Origin: Plutella xylostella
Lineage: Eukaryota > Arthropoda > Insecta > Lepidoptera > Plutellidae
Direction of reading: 5' to 3'
Assembly: GCF_932276165.1 (NCBI RefSeq)
Contig: NC_063995.1
Span: 8,804,001 to 8,868,000 of the forward strand
DNA length: 64,000 nt
Of the stretch, positions 32,716-43,785 are shown in pieces. The position numbers were made by a program, and so were the translations under genes. Position 1 is the first letter of the stretch; the number at the start of each line of letters is the position of its first letter. The notes beneath the pieces are model-generated. The model searched no databases. It saw only the letters and a program-made list of their open reading frames with translations, and was not told the origin of the DNA.

Positions 32716-35700
32716 ATGGCGTTAAAAAAAGTGAAAGGCAACTTTGAGAGGATGTTCGACAAAAATCTCAGTGATTTAGTTCGAGGGATTCGAAATAACA
32801 AAGATAACGAGGTATTTTGTTTGATGCGGCATAACTTAGCTCACTAATAACTTCATAATAACATATTTTAATACCCCTTTTACGTTCTAGGCGAAATACA
32901 TAGCTCAGTGTATGGAAGAAATAAAAGTCGAATTAAGGCAGGATAACATAGCAGTGAAAGCTAATGCCGTTGCAAAACTCACCTATGTAAGTATTTTATA
33001 GTCACCAAACACCAAACACAACACCTATACGTAACATGCAGTGATCTGAGTATAATCCAATTATGTTTGTGACCCAAGTTCATGACCCTATTTAAGTATT
33101 TTGATAAGACTAGTTTGGTAAACTGTGACAAACTTTCATAACTGCTATAATCTTCTTTTCAGTTACAAATGCTGGGATACGACATATCCTGGTCTATTTT
33201 TAATATTATAGAAGTAATGAGTTCAAACAAATTTACATATAAGAGAATTGGATATTTAGCTGCTAGTCAATCATTTCACGCTGACTCTGAACTTCTTATG
33301 CTCACCACCAACATGATACGGAAAGACCTGAATGCTCAAAACCAATATGAAGCAGGGCTTGCCTTGAGCGGGCTCAGCTGCTTCATCTCCCATGACCTCG
33401 CACGAGACCTGGCCAATGATATCATGACACTGGTTAGTATAAATCTGTTTCTAGTTTTAATCTTATCTACGGTAAATAAGGGAGGGTCTGTTAAGTGGTT
33501 AATTTTATCAGTATTCAACTGAAAGTACATGCATAGATTAAATGTTCTATAACTATCTACATAGAAAATTACATGAAAAATTTAATATATAAATAATTAT
33601 TTGATGCATGCATGAATAAAATATGTGCTTACTGAGTATATGATTCTACTGGTTTTAAAAATTTATGACTAACATTTTTTGCAACTGTTGATAATTTTTT
33701 TATGATCTAAAATACATTTGGTTACATGGCTCTCATTCTGTTAAACTTTTCACAATACAAACAACATAATGTACCACTTAGACATACTGAATAAATTATT
33801 CATTAAATATAAATAAATTAATATCCATAGATGAGTTCAACCAAACCGTACCTGAGAATGAAAGCCGTGCTGATGATGTACAAAGTGTTCCTGAGGTATC
33901 CAGAAGCACTGCGGCCGGCTTTCCCTAAGTTAAAAGAAAAACTAGAAGATCCGGATCCAGGTAAGCATAAATAAGAAAGATGCATTTAATATTAAAATAT
34001 TTAAATGTCAAATATGGAGTACAAAACATGTTTCTTTCATGAAAAGTAAACATCCTCATTGATGTTTGCAGATATGTATTTGGTAGGTATGCATTATTTA
34101 TGAATGTTGTATGTGTGTGACAGGTGTGCAGTCGGCAGCTGTGAACGTGGTGTGCGAGCTTGCCCGGAAGAACCCCAAGAACTACCTGTCCCTCGCACCT
34201 GTGTTCTTCAAACTCATGACCACTTCCACTAATAATTGGATGTTAATTAAAATTATTAAACTGGTATGTATGAAGTAATTGATTGCTAACTAAGGCAATG
34301 TAACTTGAAAGATACAGCAATGCGGTGGCCTTTCCACTTAAAATTTACCATTACAGGCTTACCAGATAAATTAGATTCCCTCTTATAATAAGTTATGTAT
34401 GCGTTATGTAAATAGTTTTTAGAAATACAAAATATTCCTGTATTGTACATGAACAAATTACAATACTATTATTAACACTGTTACTGCTGAATTCTCCACA
34501 GTTCGGCTTAATGACACATTATGAACCAAACATCGGAAGGAAAATAACACAAAGCCTCATAGATCTTATCTGCAGGTATCCAAGAGTCGTCATTGACATT
34601 TACTTAAGCTGCTAGCCCCACATGCCACCATTTTTATCAACTTAGAGTGAATTATATTCGCAAATACCACACTGATGCAGGTGCCCTATTATGAATTATT
34701 AAAGGTTTCAAAAGCAATCAACTGGATGGTTATGTTTATTTTCAAATCTTGTGTTTGAACAGCTACATTTCGCGTGATTAAAGCTCTATAAATTTATGAT
34801 TACTTCTGAAAACCAACCATGCTAAATAGGGCATCAGTATTCAACAAATGATAGTTCACATGACTTCGTAATTGGCACATCTACTACACATTTTCTATTT
34901 ATTTTTGCTGCTCATATTATACTGGATCATGTAGGTGTAGGCCAATACCAAACTTTAACTACCAACCGAAAGGGATTTAAATTTATTAATTCAATAGTAG
35001 GTACATTATAAATGCCCTTTAATAGGTTTACAAAGCGAATGAATGTGTGAGTGGACCCACCAGGCCAGGCTTGTTCATAAGCTAGATCGTCATGTGTTAC
35101 GTAGTGTCATTGTGTTTGTTGCAGTTTGGTGCCTTAACCCCATTAGAGCCCCGTCTTGGCAAGAAACTGATAGAACCATTGACTAATTTAATACATAGGT
35201 GAGTCAAATCCGTCATACTCGTTTCATTATGTTGTTTGGTATGGTATATGTGGTGTCCTGAATTATTTGGTCTCTATGGGGTGAAGGGTTTGCTATTTTA
35301 TGATATTTGGCTATCAACTTCGGTGATTGGGCAAATAGTAAATTAGACCAAATTTAGTAATATTATATACTAAAGAATCCCACAAATTTGCTTCCACTGC
35401 TTATTCACATAGTCTTCTGTTTAGAGCTTGTAAAAAATCTATGTAGCACAGGTCTTTTAGAAATGCTTACACAATAGGGATTTAGGACATCAGGATGAGG
35501 TTTATTCCTGCTTATCAAGCGTAAAATATAAATAAATCGAACCTTACCTATGATTAAAACTCATTCTGATTTTCACACATTCCTGAAGCGTGCATGAAGA
35601 GAAATACACGTCGAATCTCAGGGCAAGTAAGATCTCACACTTCCATGTAGCCACGCAACACCCAGACTAAGTTAATGTCTCCTTTCGTAATACCCCTTTC

Positions 35701-38700
35701 GGCTTACTATACCACATTTAAACACCCAGCTGCCGCTACACGGGTTCGCGACGTAAATAAACGTCACTATAACGCGATTCGCCATAAATACGGCGCTGAG
35801 ATTGGTGTAACGCGCACTAAACGCCATTATCGACGTCAGTAACGAACCCGTGTAGCGGCCGCAGTATGATGACATACTTGTCTCCGTAACCTAACCTCCC
35901 TTCCCCCGGCAGTACATCGGCCATGTCCCTCCTGTACGAGTGCATCAACACGGTGATCGCGGTGCTCATCAGCATCAGCAGCGGCATGCCGGGCCACGCC
36001 GCCTCCGTGCAGCTCTGCGTGCAGAAGCTCCGGATACTCATCGAGGATAGCGATCAGAATTGTGAGTTCTTTATCTAAGGTCTATTTGTGCGTGTGTGCG
36101 GTAGGCCTAACGTTGCCTCCTCTGTAGGCAAATTGGTACCGCCCAAGGTCATTTGTGCGCGCTATGTCTCGACTACTATAACATTAGTCCATTGCGGCTA
36201 TGGGGTGCTCCAATGCAACATGGTGACGGCAATTTGGATCCGAATGGCTTCAAGATTTCTAGTGTACGTTAATTTACCTGGCCATTTACTCACATGACTC
36301 ATTTGTTTGGGGAGACCTATTTACTCCTTCCATGTCAATTTTATGCATAAGTATATTTTTCTCGTACCTGACTTATCAAACTAAATTGTCTATTTCCAGT
36401 GAAATACCTGGGTCTGCTGGCGATGTCGCGCATCCTGAAGTCGCACCCCAAGTCGGTGCAGGCGCACAAGGACCTGGTGCTGGCGTGTCTGGACGACAAG
36501 GACGAGTCCATCCGCCTGCGCGCGCTCGGGCTGCTGTATGGCATGGTAGGTGTTGTATTTAGAACTAGAACCCTTTGTGTTAGGTGTGATGTATATTGTA
36601 TTGCATGACAGGACTCTTCCAAGAACAACCCTGTCTACTACTGGGAAGTGGCCACCTGTCTGAAGATGTCGGTCCAGCTAGCTGGAGGACGTCTCACCCA
36701 CGATATGTTGCCCTATTTGTGACACTCCAAAACTTGTCTACCCTAACATACATTGGTTTAAAACTATCGTTTCTATAACGCTGGCTGCAGGAAAGTGTGT
36801 TCTAACATCTGGTAGAACATTTCGCACTTGACAAAATACCCGTTATGTAACTAATTTAAAACACCGCATTTCACACACAGGTATCAAAGAAGAACCTAAT
36901 GGAGATAGTCAAGAAGCTGATGCTCCACATGGAGCGTGCTGAAGGCACCCTGTACCGGGACGAGCTGCTGTCGCGCATGGTGGAGATCTGCGCGCAGAAC
37001 AACTACCAGCACGTGAGCGACTTCGAGTGGTACGTGACCGTGCTGGCCGAGCTCACCGAGATGGAGACCAGCGCCAAGCATGGTGAGTGCTGTTGTGGAC
37101 TTTATCACCTGCATATTAGGGTCTCTACGTAGTCGGTCGTAGTGGTGGTGATTTTAATATATAAGAAACGAATTTAATATCACACGCTAAATAAATATTC
37201 GAAGAACTGTAACTGTACAAAATATCTTAAATATCCACTCGAAAACAATGTGTTTTCCGTCCACAGGATCACTAATCGCGTCACAGCTGCTCGAAGTGGG
37301 CGCGCGAGTGTCGGGCGTGCGTCTGTTCGCGGCGCGCGAGTGCGCCAGCATCGTGCGCGCGGCGGCGACGGGCGCGCCCGGCCCCGCCACCCGGGAGGTG
37401 CTGTACGCCGCCGCCTACGTGCTGTCCGAGTATACCACGTGAGTTATACTGGTGGTTTTAGGTACATCTTAGCATTTTACTGCTTGCCACGAAGATAAGA
37501 AACTGGAGGGACAGTGGTAAAGGTGTCGGCCACAAGGTAGCATATTCTTCGTGGGGCGCAAGTCCGGGCCAAGGGAGGTGTTGTACGCCGCCGCTTATGT
37601 ACTGTCCGAGTATACCACGTGAGTGTTGTTACTAAACCATCCAACCAACAATCCACTGATGATTGGTCCGACCGATTTCGGCCATGGCGACCACTTCGAC
37701 CCCTAGTTCTGTTGGCGCGCGTGCGCCCTAAGATGGCTTATATAGCCGATCTTTGCGGCGAACCCCCTTACACAGTGTGGGTATGTGAGTACGCCGCCGA
37801 CATTATTATAGTTGATGGCGGCAGGTGGACGAGCTTTTAGCTGGTCGCGTTTCGCGTCTAATTCAGCAGATGTGCTAAAGCCAGTATGCTGGGAATGCTG
37901 GGTTGGTGTGAAAGCTCCACGTTTCCACCAGGTATGTGGACCAATGAATACATCGCATCCATAGCAACGAACATAGCACATCTCTGGTGTATAGACGCCA
38001 TTACACTACCGCATAACATACATGTACGACCTTCCATCTTTGATTAATTTCTTCTTGGCCCAGCTTATAAAATCACCACACCAGGGATGTATTTAGTATT
38101 TATGAATTATCATTATCAGACAATAATCATCCGTAATTTTATTACAATTTGTACCGGTGCAAATAATATATTTAATCGATTAATAATGTGTAAACTTACA
38201 GCGAGGAAGACGTGATGGAGTCGTCGATCACCCCTCTACTTCTCTGCGCGGGCGGCAGCGGCGGCGCGGCGCGCGCGCGGGCCGTGTGCGTGCACGGCGC
38301 GCTCAAACTGTGCGCGCGGGTGCTGCGCCTGAAGGAGCGGCGTGGAGAGAAGGCTCGGGCTATAGAGGTGGGTTCTGGATGGATACCTCCTGACCGTGAA
38401 TAGCTAATAGTGACATAGTGTCGTTTGTGTAGATAAAGAAAGCCGTGCAGCAGGGACAGAGGTTTAATGTTTTATTATATGAAGATTCGAACTTACACTC
38501 GTCGAAATATAATAGACCCGTTTGGACAGCTACTTACTCTTGATTTACTTGATGAAATACATAAAAAGACACATAATCTGGTTTATTATTTAACGGCCGA
38601 AAGAAAAAAGAACTTTTAAAGCACCAAAAGTTACTTATTGTTTAGATTTTTTATGATTTAGGTTTGACACCAGCTGTCATCCCATACATTTGGAGCTGTC

Positions 38701-41700
38701 CAAACGATTATATTTCTATATATTTCGACTACTGTAAGCTGTACGCAAAAAATATTCCATAAAAAATCAAGAAGCTAATTTACAAAAGTTATTAAAAATT
38801 ACAGGTTGCATGATCTTCTCACCTTCCAAATACTACCACAAATCAATACACATCTATAACTATCTGCAACCCCCTTCCAGATCCTGCAAGAGACGCTGTC
38901 AGGGCTGCAGCGCCTGCTGAGCAGCGAGGACATGGAGGTGCAGGAGCGCGCGCACGACGCCGCCGCGCTGCTGGCGCTGGCGCTCGCGGCCGCTGAGGAC
39001 AGCCCCGTCGTGGACATACCCGCCAGGTCAGTGCTCTATACCCCTGCAGGAGACGCTGTCAGGTCATAGGGTGGTGCGGGTGACATCCGCCAGATTAGAA
39101 CATAAAAGCTTGAATGAATTGCATTTTAATTCTCCTATGTAACCAGCACGAACCTACACCAAATACTGCATTAATATTTCCTGTAAAAAACTGTTGTCCT
39201 TGTAGCGAGGATATTTTGAAGTTGATATATGAATAACGTGTTTCTTTTTTATCTTCACAGTAATGGCCTGGACCCTCTAGAAGAGCTGGCGAACGGCGAG
39301 CAGGCGGCGCCGTCGTTCAGCAACGGCCTGATCGAGGAGCTGGCGGAACTGTTCGACGGCGAACTCAAACCCGTCGCGCCTAAAGCGCAGAAGAAAGTAC
39401 CTATGCCTCCCGAGTAAGTTGCACTTTTGACTATTCTCTATTATCCCGTGAGATATCGCGTGCACCAATGTAGTTCAAATGATTTACTTAGCATACTTCA
39501 AATACTTTTGACGCACCACATTCATGTGTTTATAGCGTCACGGGTTATTATAACATGTTGCCAAGTTGATAATAGGCATTTGTAGTCTAATATATCCACT
39601 CTCCCCCGCAGCCTAGACCTGGAGCGCTGGCAGGCGGCGGGCTGGTCGTCGGACAGCTCGAGCTCGTCGGACGAGGAGGCGCGCGAGGACGCCACGCCGC
39701 CGCTGTTCGCGCCCGCCGCGCCCGCGCCGCGCCCGCCCGCGCAGTTCACGCAGGACGAGCTGGATATGGTTAGTTATCCTTTTTGTCGCAATGACGGGAA
39801 CACAAACTTTATCTACGTTTTGCGGCCACACATCGCGATAACTCAAAGATTTGCGTAGTTGCGCAAACGAAATCCGTTCGCGCAGCTATCGATAAAATGC
39901 AGCACAGTGGTCTTGTCGAAATAAAGTTCGTGCGGCATTCAATATTAACTTGTACTAATGTACTCCCTTGCAGGGTAGGCAGAGGTGCATTGCTACACCC
40001 ACTTTTCGCCAGTGTGTTATGTTAGTCCCAATGTAATAGGGGGCGGGCCTATTGCCATTTTACGGGCATATCCAAGACCTGAGAACAAATATCTGTGTTT
40101 AAACAAATATCTGTCCCAGCCGGGAATCGAACCCGGGACCATCGGCTCAGTAGTCAGGGTCACTAACCACTACGCCATTCGGTCGCCGCATTCGGTAATT
40201 TCAATGTCTATGTAAAATATGACAAAATAAATTCACCCAACTGTTGGCATGTCCCACAGCTCCGCGAGGCGCGCAAGGCGGAGCAGGCCAACAACCCGCA
40301 CTACCTCAAGGACGGCTCCCCGCGCTCCTACCAGCAGGACGACGCGCCCGTCGCCGAGATCGCGCTCGAGGTGCCGCTGCAGATACACAGTGAGTCACAC
40401 ACACACACACAACATGTACAAATTGTACACACACAGCGCACACAACCTCCCACGTTACGGCAGACTAGATTAACCTGCCATGCATTGGACCAAGGAGAGT
40501 CAAATATGTAATTATATTTTATTTAGGTGTATAGCTAAAATGTTATGTAAGTTCTAACATGTGATTGGTATTGACTTTGCAGCCAAGAGATCTGACAAGT
40601 ACCTGACAAGGCGAGAAGACAACAACAAGAAGTCCAAGAAGCCGAAGAAGCGGAAGAGCAAGAAGGCAGAGAAGTCTATACTCGCCGACTCCTACAGCGA
40701 AGATGGTATGTGCTGCAAACTTATATTAATTCGTTTATCTTATGCCCCGTAACACAGACAATGTTTTTAGATATCAAATATTTATCCATAATTTATACAA
40801 TTTCACAGACGATGCGTCGCCGACCGCTCGGCCCGAGGTGTCTGTGGGCGGCGAGCTGCCCGAGGGCGCGGCGTCGTCCGACGACGAGCCGCCGCCGCGC
40901 GACGAGCCGCACCGCGCGCTCGACCTCGACCTCGACCTGTGAGTACACACTGACGTCACTAGAACTGTCAGAGGACGCGGCAAACGTGCTGATTATATGA
41001 CAGCTCCCCGAATCTTGGAATTTCACGTCAAGCCACAGTAGCGTGGTGACCTCATTATTTTTATTATTATTATTATATTATAAGTGGTGACCCCGACCTA
41101 ATCTACCGATTCTTCGTTATGTACAGTAGCTATACACTTTTGTACCTTGTCAAAATACCTACTAAACAAAACGTCAATGTTTGAATGAATGAATCATAGA
41201 CATTAATATGAATGAATAGGCAGTTAGTGAGTTTGACAAGGTTCAAAAGTGTATAGCTACTAAAGCAGCTGACTGTACTAAAACCGGTAAATATTTATTA
41301 AGTACTTTCTTCCAGACCTTTACGAGAAGAAGAGTTGCTGGCGACAAGAATACAGCAATACCCGCTACCGGAGAGCGGCCAGCTGAAGAAAACACCCAAG
41401 AAAAAGAAGTCAAAGAAGAGCGATTCCGACCAGCCTTTAGCAAAGAACGACAAGAAGAAAAAATCTAAAAAAACAATTAAGGTCGTAGAGGAAAACTTAA
41501 TTAATACTGATTACATGATTGTGGAAGAAGGCGGGGACAAACCCAATAGTGAGCAACTAACCGACCAGACGACTCCTGTCAGTGAGAAGCGTAAGAAGTC
41601 CAAGAAAGATGACAAGGATAAGGAATCCAAACACAAGAAGCCCTCAAAGAAAGGTACGTAAATTATAAACGTTTAAAAATCGTTCGGAATCAATTATATC

Positions 41701-41882
41701 AATCTAGAACCTTTTCCGTGAACATTGATAGCGTGGGCATTTGTGATATTAATCATCACAACCAATTATTGTTTACAAAAAATGTTCAGGCACATATCCA
41801 ATTTTTTTCAGATAAGCATGCGAACAAAACTGGTTATGAAGAGGCACTCGGCATTTCCACGCCCAGTAAGGAGGTTATTTAG
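32716..41882 (+). CDS. AP3D1: AP-3 complex subunit delta
   Basis: Large adaptin of the AP-3 coat, which sorts cargo from endosomes/TGN to lysosomes and pigment granules (fly orthologue: garnet). Exons: 32716-32811, 32891-32986, 33163-33432, 33831-33960, 34124-34263, 35125-35198 (or 34502-34575), 35913-36061, 36400-36545, 36881-37082, 37267-37438, 38202-38367, 38881-39026, 39261-39413, 39612-39768, 40260-40389, 40583-40705, 40809-40938, 41316-41653, 41812-41882. Total 2889 nt, 962 aa. Residues 1 to about 600 are the HEAT-like adaptin trunk; the stretches KVKGNFERMFDKNLSDLVRG, LEPRLGKKLIEPLTNLIHS and CLDDKDESIRLRAL are strongly conserved in animals. An acidic hinge and two Lys-rich blocks (about 743-783 and 827-939, the BLVR-like region) follow. 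It is shorter than human delta (about 1150 aa) and lacks an obvious C-terminal ear in this reading. CCCA|GTAAGG near 41865 could be an alternative donor that skips the stop. Confidence 0.93.
34502..34575 (+). other. AP3D1: Alternative exon 6a of AP3D1 (probably mutually exclusive)
   Basis: 74 nt between a good acceptor (CTGAATTCTCCACAG) and a donor (CTGCAG|GTATCC). It encodes FGLMTHYEPNIGRK followed by ITQSLIDLIC plus a split codon. Length, phase and start (FG...) match exon 6b. Since 74 is not a multiple of 3, using both exons or neither breaks the frame, so only one of the two can be used. About 10 of 24 residues agree with 6b. The alternative is an unused relic, but the frame is open and both splice sites are intact. 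Confidence 0.75.
35125..35198 (+). other. AP3D1: Canonical exon 6b of AP3D1
   Basis: 74 nt, acceptor TTGTTGCAG, donor ATAG|GTGAGT (stronger than that of 6a). It encodes the deeply conserved FGALTPLEPRLGKK and IEPLTNLIH, nearly the same as in vertebrate AP-3 delta, covering residues 245-269 of the adaptin trunk. It lies 549 nt after exon 6a, too far apart for simple steric exclusion, so the choice would need regulation or removal of mis-spliced RNA by nonsense-mediated decay. Confidence 0.88.
37573..37624 (+). repeat. Intronic echo of the end of AP3D1 exon 10, donor included
   Basis: 52 nt matching 37393-37444, that is, the last 46 nt of exon 10 plus the GTGAGT donor. Only four bases differ and all four are synonymous if read in the exon's frame (CTG/TTG, GCC/GCT, TAC/TAT, GTG/GTA). 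Weak similarity continues a few bases further upstream. It lies about 130 nt into the following intron. Confidence 0.88.
39043..39063 (+). repeat. Intronic echo of the start of AP3D1 exon 12
   Basis: 21 nt matching 38883-38903 with one mismatch (CAA/CAG, synonymous). It sits 16 nt after the exon 12 donor. It is short enough that chance cannot be fully dismissed; it gains weight from the other echoes. Confidence 0.6.
39963..40189 (-). mobile_element. tRNA-derived SINE in an AP3D1 intron
   Basis: On the minus strand: a tRNA-like head (GGCGTAGTGGTTAGTGACC, anticodon-arm-like CTGACTACTGAGCC, B-box GGTTCGATTCC), then AGATATTTGTTTAAACACAG and a tail AAGTGGGTGTAGCAATGCAC...CTGCAAGGGAG. This structure is typical of lepidopteran tRNA SINEs. 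A decayed relative lies at 44425-44510. Confidence 0.8.
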
Positions 41883-43785
41883 TATAATATAATCTTTAAT
41901 TCTTGTCACTATACTCATGCTCTTTCAGTGCAATCTTTAAGTTCAATGAAGTTTAAGAGCAAAGGACCTTGAGCCTAATAACCATAATGTTATGTATAGC
42001 ATTAGTCTATTACTAGGGAAAGAATTACTTAATGATAATTTTTCTTATGTATCCTCTCTGCTAAGGCTCAAGTTATGATGGTCAAAATGTATTTAGTAGC
42101 TAAAAATATGTTATGTTTAATTACTTACTATATTTTTATGATTTCACCATAACTACTTAACGTGAAACAAGTCCATAATAATGTATGTAATAATATTACG
42201 TAAGTCTATGTTATAACAAAGGCAAATATATAATCATGTACAGTTTTATTAAAAAGAATTTATGAAAAAATATACAGTTTGATTTTAAAGAAAATTCACA
42301 AATAAATAAGAAAGATCTGAACCCTATAAACAGAACAAGATATTGTTTTAGTCTATCACAGATAAAACCTACGCCTACGATAAGGCAGGAAACAGAGAAT
42401 GTATGTTTTATGCTTCGGGTTTTTTACCTCTTCTAACTCTCTTCCGTATCCGGTCCACGCAAGCGTTCGCGCCGTTGGCATCGTCGCCTCCGCTGCCACC
42501 TCTGGCATCCGTAATTTGAACCTATGGTTGTGAATAAAAAAAACAGCTCAGCTATACTACAAATGTACCTTCACAGAGACCTTCTTAAGAATCAATAAAT
42601 AAGAAAAACAAGGGTGAGGAATTAAATGAAACCTGAACGAGCAGATCTAAATAAATTTATTAAAATTTGACATTATTGACAAAACCAATAAATTAATTAC
42701 ACTGCGTTACATATTTATTTCAATGTACTTAAACTTTCCAAGTAAGTAACAATTTGCATGTTATATAGTCGTATAAGTTGTCTATTTACAAAGGAATATG
42801 GTACATACTTAGTGTACATGATTATTGCGCTGATACACGTTTTAGGCAACTTGCCTCGAAAATTAATTGAATAAACAATACAAATATAACTCGTACCATT
42901 AGTGTACATAGATACTCAGATATATCGCTCGATCGTGACTGGCTGGTTATTTATAATACTTTATGGCTATAGGACACATTTCAACTTAAATAATGGAGGC
43001 ATGACTCGTAGCCAACACTTACTTTACTCATAATGACGATTGCAGCAAAATATTACAGTTTTATTCACTAACTACTCAACAATCAACATGAAAACTTAAC
43101 TATTAATTAATTATCTACTTTCAATAAATAAAACAATACGAGTGAATTAATTCTAGCCAGCCGCTGCTGTTGCAACACCAAAGTTATACGAAATATGAAT
43201 AGTTACGATGTTCTTACATAGATGCTTCAATTCCAATCAATATAAATGTGAATAAGTAGAAAATGTGACATCAAAAGCAATTACATTTGTAAAACTTATA
43301 GTTACAAAAATGTAAATACATAAAAAATAAACAAAAATAAAACTTCGATCTCTATCTACATTTATATCACCTGAATCATATACTCGTAATATGTATTTTC
43401 TACATCACAATAAAATATTGAAATATATAACAACATACAAAGAACACCGACTTACACAAAATACAATCTTAATGCGGCTTTAACAAGTTTTATGTCTAAG
43501 CTAGAATTAAATAATTTGCCAATAGCGTGAGTGATGAGTAACATAGACGAGTGAAGCTACAGACATCACAGCCGATGGAGCCGCCTATCCACTGTCACTA
43601 AAGAGGCAGCGACTGCGCACTTTTTGGTAAATATCACGGCATTATGCACCGCTAGTCCAGGTATAAAGTTTTGTCTGAATGGAAACAAATAGTAAAGGAG
43701 CTTAACAAGCAATCCTTACTGTGCCTCGGCAATGCTCTCCCGGCTGTAACATCTACAAACCAACACTCACTAACGAATACTGCGT
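41883..43785. other. Convergent 3' region between AP3D1 and SUCLA2
   Basis: AP3D1 (plus) and SUCLA2 (minus) converge here. The stretch is AT-rich and should hold both 3' UTRs. One GC-rich, exon-like block (42408-42521, minus strand) is listed separately. No other gene was seen. Confidence 0.55.
42408..42521 (-). other. Orphan exon-like block, possible alternative last exon
   Basis: On the minus strand a strong acceptor (TTTTTTTTATTCACAACCATAG) precedes 37 open codons ending in TAA, reading VQITDARGGSGGDDANGA and then a basic tail (RIRKRVRRGKK). It lies downstream of SUCLA2 on the same strand. A phase-compatible join from a weak donor inside SUCLA2 exon 10 (GTCGAG|GTCAAC) is possible but unproven. 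A second frame is also open through it. No family was recognised. Confidence 0.3.

Noticed and set aside
37573..37624. Full alternative exon 10 of AP3D1
   Set aside because: Only the last quarter of the exon is present and no convincing acceptor in a compatible phase precedes it; kept as an echo instead.
40115..40189. tRNA gene on the minus strand
   Set aside because: Followed by the common SINE body and tail; a decayed relative of the tail occurs at 44425-44510.
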